Below are positions 60,590 to 64,000 of a DNA stretch of 64,000 bases, one piece after another. The position numbers and the translations under genes are program-made. Source of the DNA: an uncultured Collinsella sp. (GTDB lineage: Bacteria; Actinomycetota; Coriobacteriia; Coriobacteriales; Coriobacteriaceae); NCBI GenBank assembly GCA_902470765.1, contig CABRHW010000002.1, forward strand, positions 62,001 through 126,000. The letters run 5' to 3'. How positions within the stretch are numbered: the first letter of the stretch is position 1; each line of letters opens with the position of its first letter. The notes beneath the pieces were generated by a model. The model saw nothing but the letters and a program-made list of their open reading frames with translations. It was not told the origin of the DNA and searched no databases.

Positions 60590-61033
60590 CGCGCAAGATC
60601 AAGGCGTCGCCCGGGAGGTCGGGCGTTACCGTCAGCCGGCGCCGCGTCTGCCGCATCATGAGGGAGAACGGCCTGGCCGGCGCATACGGCAGGAAGAGGT
60701 TCAAGGTGCACCCCGGGGCGGTCAACGAGGCCGACGTGTCGAACGTCGTCGCGCGCGGCTTCGGCGGCAGGGCGCCGTGCACCCATATATGCAGCGACTT
60801 GGCCTGCGTGCGCGTCGGGGCGTCGTGGAACTACGTCTGCCTGCTCGTCGACCTCTGCAACGGGGAGATCGTCGGCCACTCCGAAGGACCGAGGAGGGAC
60901 GCGCGAGCGCCGAGCCAAGCTCTTGGATTACGTGCACTGGTACAACAACTTCAGGATCCACTCGACGCTGGGCTACATGTCGCCGGTCGAGTTCAGGGAG
61001 GCGGGGCCGTCCCTCCCGGAATCGTCCAAATAA
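60590..61033 (+). mobile_element. Remnant of an IS3-family transposase gene (orfB)
   Basis: The sequence encodes SRRRVCRIMRENGLAGAYGR, VVARGFGGRAPCTHICSDL (normally THICSDLT, with the first catalytic Asp) and WNYVCLLVDLCNGEIVGHS, then after a deletion and frame change DYVHWYNNFRIHSTLGYMSP to a TAA at 61031-61033. The middle, with the second Asp, and the start are lost. No terminal repeats could be placed. It broke the nucleosidase gene. Confidence 0.75.
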
Positions 61034-61740
61034 GTGTTGCCAATCCATAGCCAATCCAGCCATCATCTTCGCGAAGGCGGACGTCAGGAAAAGCTCGGCT
61101 TGAGCTCGGTCGGACGCGGTCTGTGGGGCATCATTCAGGCTCAGGGGGTCTCCTTGTCTTCTTCGGTCGCAACCTGAATGATAGGGACGGCCCCTTCTCT
61201 CTTTCCCCTTCGTTTTCGACGCGTCACCCTCTCGGCGGGCTTAAGGCCCGCGCTCGCGGATGCAGGGGCTACGCCCAAACCCCAAAAACGTAACGCCGTG
61301 CTCGAAGCGTTTCCGGACGTCAGCGTAATCTCAAATCCCGTTCGTCAACTCATGGGCGAGCCACCTGAGACTACTCATTTCTCCTACTGGCAATGAAGAC
61401 CTGCGACCTGCAGTTTTGCAAACTGCTTGAAAGCCACCTGCGTTGATTCACTTCCTATTGCAGCTGGCGGCTTGCACGCGAAAAGGCATTTAAGTTTCAA
61501 AACGGGCGTTTTCGGCGCTATCGAGCCTCCAAAGGCATCCCGCCGCGCCCTTTGGGACAAAAACAAAAACTCAAAGCCCTGAGTTCGAAAATAGTTTTTG
61601 GAGTTGTCCCGACTTTTGTCCCCGAAGCCGACGAAACGCGACAGGGTGTCACCTGGCGGCACTCGATTCGAGACGGCACCGAAAACTGGATGCAACCGGA
61701 ATGACGGGACGGCAGAACCGAAGCCATCGAGTGGGGATAG
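61034..61740. other. Gap of about 700 bp between the IS3 remnant and rplX terminator
   Basis: This is the right boundary of the inserted block. It holds an inverted repeat (ATCATTCAGG near 61130 with ACCTGAATGAT near 61165), a 72-codon frame at 61178-61396 (starts MIGTAPSLFPLRF, ends THFSYWQ) and low-GC3 open frames on the minus strand (61384-61782). None is recognised, and their codon use does not look like that of the neighbours. This may be relic DNA. Confidence 0.4.
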
Positions 61741-61774
61741 AAAAAGACCCGGGTGCCGTGGCATCCGGGCCTTT
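61741..61774 (-). terminator. Terminator after rplX
   Basis: GACCCGGGTGCC pairs with GGCATCCGGGCC around GTG, followed on the minus strand by five T. It ends the rpsC-rplX transcript about 26 bp past the rplX stop, where in other bacteria rplE would follow directly. Confidence 0.85.
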
Positions 61775-61800
61775 GCTAGCAACTTGATGTTGCGGGCAGC

Positions 61801-62106
61801 TTAGAACTTGTGGCCGCACTTCTTGCAGACGCGCAGCTTGTTCTTGCCGTCCTTCTCGTGACCGACGCGGGTAACCTTACCGCACTCGGGGCAAACGAGA
61901 TTGACGTTGGAGGCGTCGATGGGAGCCTCCTGCGAAACGATGCCGCCCTGCTGGTTGGCAGCGTTGGGCTTGACGGCCTTCTTGACGACCGAAACGCCCT
62001 CGACAACGACCTTGTTCTCGGCGGGCAGAGCACGCAGGACAACGCCCTGCTTGCCGCGATCCTTACCAGAGAGAACCTGGACCTTATCGCCCTTCTTGAT
62101 ATACAT
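61801..62106 (-). CDS. rplX: 50S ribosomal protein L24
   Basis: The 101-residue L24 has the KOW motif (KGDKVQVLSGKDRGKQGVVL, residues 5-24) and a C-terminal zinc ribbon (CPECG and CKKCG). It starts 50S assembly. The next spc gene, rplE, is not here but at 21067-21624; a terminator follows instead. Confidence 0.97.
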   Translation of the reverse strand: MYIKKGDKVQVLSGKDRGKQGVVLRALPAENKVVVEGVSVVKKAVKPNAANQQGGIVSQEAPIDASNVNLVCPECGKVTRVGHEKDGKNKLRVCKKCGHKF

Positions 62107-62119
62107 ATATCTCCCCTAA

Positions 62120-62488
62120 CTACAGGGTCTCGGGAGCGAGCGAGACGATCTTCATGTACTTCTTGTCACGAAGCTCGCGAGCGACGGGCCCGAAGATACG
62201 GGTGCCGACGGGCGAACCATCGTTGTTGATGACAACGCAGGCGTTCTCATCAAAGCGAATGTAGGAGCCATCCTTGCGGCGGATCTCCTTAACGGTGCGA
62301 ACGACGACGCAACGGACAACGTCCTTCTTCTTGACGTTGGCGCCAGGGGTAGCCTCCTGGACAGCACCGATGAACACATCGCCGATGCCTGCATAACGAC
62401 GCTTGGAACCGCCAAGCACCTTGATGCAGCGAATCTTGCGAGCGCCGGAGTTGTCGGCGACGTTCAGCATGGTTTGCATCTGAATCAT
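62120..62488 (-). CDS. rplN: 50S ribosomal protein L14
   Basis: The 122-residue L14 has the typical start MIQMQTMLNVADNSGARKIR and segment ACVVINNDGSPVGTRIFGPV. It contacts 30S and L19. Last but one of this operon part; the gap to rpsQ is 118 bp, longer than usual, with no feature recognised. Confidence 0.98.
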   Translation of the reverse strand: MIQMQTMLNVADNSGARKIRCIKVLGGSKRRYAGIGDVFIGAVQEATPGANVKKKDVVRCVVVRTVKEIRRKDGSYIRFDENACVVINNDGSPVGTRIFGPVARELRDKKYMKIVSLAPETL

Positions 62489-62606
62489 GGTAGATGTTCC
62501 TCCGAACTAAGAACCGAAGAGAGGTGCGCAGCCTTTATACGGCCCGTGGTATGCAAGCCAGGCATACGCACATCTTCGGAAACGTACAAGTCGTAAGAGC
62601 GACTGC

Positions 62607-62867
62607 TTATTTAGCGCGCTCGACGACCTCGATGAGGCGCCAACGCTTCATCTTGGACATAGGACGGGTCTCCATAACGCGGACGGTATCGCCCACGCCA
62701 GCCGTGCACTCCTCGTCGTGAGCGTGCAGCTTCTTGGAGCTGGTCATCATCTTGCCGTACTTGGGGTGACGCTTGCGCTCGGTGATGGTGACAACAATGG
62801 TCTTGGCACCGGAGACGGAGGTAACGACACCCGTACGGACCTTACGCGAGTTACGCGAATCAGTCAT
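62607..62867 (-). CDS. rpsQ: 30S ribosomal protein S17
   Basis: The 86-residue OB-fold protein has RKVRTGVVTSVSGAKTIVVT and the DTVRVMETRPMSKMKRWRL ending. It binds 16S rRNA early in assembly. Located between rpmC and rplN. Confidence 0.97.
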   Translation of the reverse strand: MTDSRNSRKVRTGVVTSVSGAKTIVVTITERKRHPKYGKMMTSSKKLHAHDEECTAGVGDTVRVMETRPMSKMKRWRLIEVVERAK

Positions 62868-62883
62868 GTTCTCTCCTTAGGTC

Positions 62884-63099
62884 CTACTCGGCGACAGCGG
62901 ACTTCTCCGCTGCGATCTCGCGGGCGCGCTGCTCCGTGAGGACGCGAGCGATGTCCTTCTTCACGGTGTTGACGCGAGCGGTGTTGTCCAGCTGGCTGGT
63001 GGCCATCTGGAAACGAAGGTTAAAGAGCTCGGCGCGCATTTCCTTCAGCTTCTCAACGAGCTGAGCGTCCGAGAGCTCACGAATCTCTGCGGGCTTCAT
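62884..63099 (-). CDS. rpmC: 50S ribosomal protein L29
   Basis: The 71-residue L29 is a helical hairpin at the exit tunnel (MKPAEIRELSDAQLVEKLKE; LFNLRFQMATSQLDN). The start overlaps the rplP stop by 1 nt (TAATG). Confidence 0.97.
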   Translation of the reverse strand: MKPAEIRELSDAQLVEKLKEMRAELFNLRFQMATSQLDNTARVNTVKKDIARVLTEQRAREIAAEKSAVAE

Positions 63100-63602
63100 T
63101 AGTTCTCCTCCTTGGCGGCGGCGGCGTCCTCAGCAGCCCACTTGGCCTCGAGAGCGGCCTCCTCAGCCATCTCCTTCTCGATGCGCTGCTCAGCGTTCTT
63201 AGCAGCAACAATCTTGGTCTTGATGGGAAGCTTGTGCTGTGCAAGACGCAGAGCCTCGCGAGCGACCTCCTCGGGCACGCCCTTGACCTCGAACATGATG
63301 CGGCCGGGCTTGACGACGGCCACCCACTCCTCGGGGTTACCCTTACCAGAACCCATGCGAGTCTCGGCAGGCTTCTTGGTGATGGGCTTATCAGGGAAGA
63401 TCGTGATGTAGACACGACCGCCACGCTTCATGTAGCGGGTCATGGCAATACGAGCGGCCTCAATCTGACGGTTGGTGATCCAATGGGCCTCGAGAGCCTG
63501 GATACCAAACTCGCCGAAATGCAGCTCGGTATTACCCTTGGCCTGGCCCTTCATGGAGCCACGCTGCACCTTGCGGTGAAGAATACGCTTAGGGGCAAGC
63601 AC
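63099..63602 (-). CDS. rplP: 50S ribosomal protein L16
   Basis: The 167-residue protein has the L16 core (GNTELHFGEFGIQALEAHWI; GKGNPEEWVAVVKPGRIMFE) in the first 138 residues, which lines the A site. An extra C-terminal tail of about 30 residues, rich in Ala and Glu, follows. Start is GTG at 63602, overlapping the rpsC stop (TAGTG). Confidence 0.97.
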   Translation of the reverse strand: MLAPKRILHRKVQRGSMKGQAKGNTELHFGEFGIQALEAHWITNRQIEAARIAMTRYMKRGGRVYITIFPDKPITKKPAETRMGSGKGNPEEWVAVVKPGRIMFEVKGVPEEVAREALRLAQHKLPIKTKIVAAKNAEQRIEKEMAEEAALEAKWAAEDAAAAKEEN

Positions 63603-64000
63603 TACTGACCCCTCCTCTCGGAGTTACGACGACGAGGACGGGAAGAGCCCTCGAGTGCAGGGTTGGGAACAGGCTGGCCCGGGAGCTTCTCGCCCAGGTA
63701 GATCCAGACCTTCACGCCGCAAGCGCCCATGGTGGTGCTGGCGACGGCCGTGCCGTAGTCGATCTTGGCACGGAGGGTGTGCAGAGGCACGCGACCCTCG
63801 CGGTACCACTCACGACGGCCCATCTCGGCACCGCCGAGACGACCGGAGCACTGGATACGGATGCCCTTAGCGCCGGCCTTGCGGGCAGACTGGACAGCCT
63901 TGCGCATAGCGCGACGGAAGGCAACGCGGCCCTCGAGCTGCTCGGCGATAGACTGAGCAACGAGGTTGGCGTCGAGCTCGGGGCGCTTGATCTCGACAAC
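63602..64000 (-). CDS. rpsC: 30S ribosomal protein S3 (partial, 3' end)
   Basis: The C-terminal about 130 residues of S3 are present (RPELDANLVAQSIAEQLEGR; RIQCSGRLGGAEMGRREWY; MGACGVKVWIYLGEKLPGQ). The start lies beyond the right edge. S3 binds mRNA at the entry channel. It is coupled to rplP. Confidence 0.96.
   Translation of the reverse strand, partial: VVEIKRPELDANLVAQSIAEQLEGRVAFRRAMRKAVQSARKAGAKGIRIQCSGRLGGAEMGRREWYREGRVPLHTLRAKIDYGTAVASTTMGACGVKVWIYLGEKLPGQPVPNPALEGSSRPRRRNSERRGQ

Noticed and set aside
61178..61396. 72-residue protein-coding gene
   Set aside because: No clear ribosome site, no family features and codon use unlike the neighbours. Kept only as part of the unassigned region.

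Overview
The window reads as chromosomal DNA of a GC-rich Gram-positive gut actinobacterium of the class Coriobacteriia, most likely Collinsella or a close relative. This is inferred from the codon use, the ribosomal protein set, the gut-type purine catabolism cluster and the many short palindromic intergenic repeats. No tRNA or rRNA gene and no complete mobile element is seen.

Layout. 1-10.7 kb is mixed housekeeping: two HAD phosphatases, adenine deaminase, tyrosyl-tRNA synthetase, a U32 peptidase, a class A penicillin-binding protein, ArgR and a glycosyltransferase. 10.8-21.6 kb (minus strand) is the second part of the ribosomal spc operon plus the alpha operon: rplE, rpsN, rpsH, rplF, rplR, rpsE, rpmD, rplO, secY, adk, map, infA, rpmJ, rpsM, rpsK, rpsD, rpoA, rplQ, truA. 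The first part (rpsC, rplP, rpmC, rpsQ, rplN, rplX) lies at 61.8-64 kb on the same strand and runs off the window. About 40 kb of accessory DNA therefore separates rplX from rplE, which are usually adjacent. rplX ends in its own terminator and rplE has a candidate promoter of its own.

The inserted block has three parts. (i) 21.9-45.3 kb is a purine/urate and amino-acid breakdown cluster of the selenium-dependent molybdenum hydroxylase type: xdhC, yqeB, yqeC, dihydropyrimidinase, mocA, ygeW, ygeY, diaminopropionate ammonia-lyase, Se-dependent xanthine dehydrogenase, a four-cluster ferredoxin, ygfK, ssnA and an NCS2 purine permease. Two related YheO-type PAS/HTH regulators sit in it. The likely flow is uptake of xanthine or urate, molybdenum-enzyme chemistry with electrons passing through the ferredoxin and YgfK, ring opening by SsnA and HydA, then release of diaminopropionate and carbamoyl products by DpaL, YgeY and YgeW. 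(ii) 45.4-52.5 kb holds RidA, a second U32 peptidase, an RluA-type synthase, a DeoR/oxidoreductase pair, repeat arrays and an IS200 remnant fused to a degV-like fragment. (iii) 52.5-60 kb is a sugar operon: a LevR-like regulator, mannose-family PTS IIB-IIC-IID-IIA, a GH172 (DUF2961) glycosidase and a ROK sugar kinase. It is followed by a nucleosidase gene broken by an IS3-family remnant.

The intergenic DNA is unusual. Long inverted repeats (40-130 bp) of several unrelated families lie at gene ends, and in four cases the stop codon lies inside or against the repeat arm (ade, map, yqeC, the RluA-type gene). A regular array of three 57-bp palindromes with an 80-81 bp period occupies 49.41-49.63 kb. 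Other points to follow up are an ORF interrupted only by in-frame TAG codons (33.3 kb) and a LevR-type regulator that lacks the sigma54 contact motif. All identifications are from reading the sequence; no database search was run.
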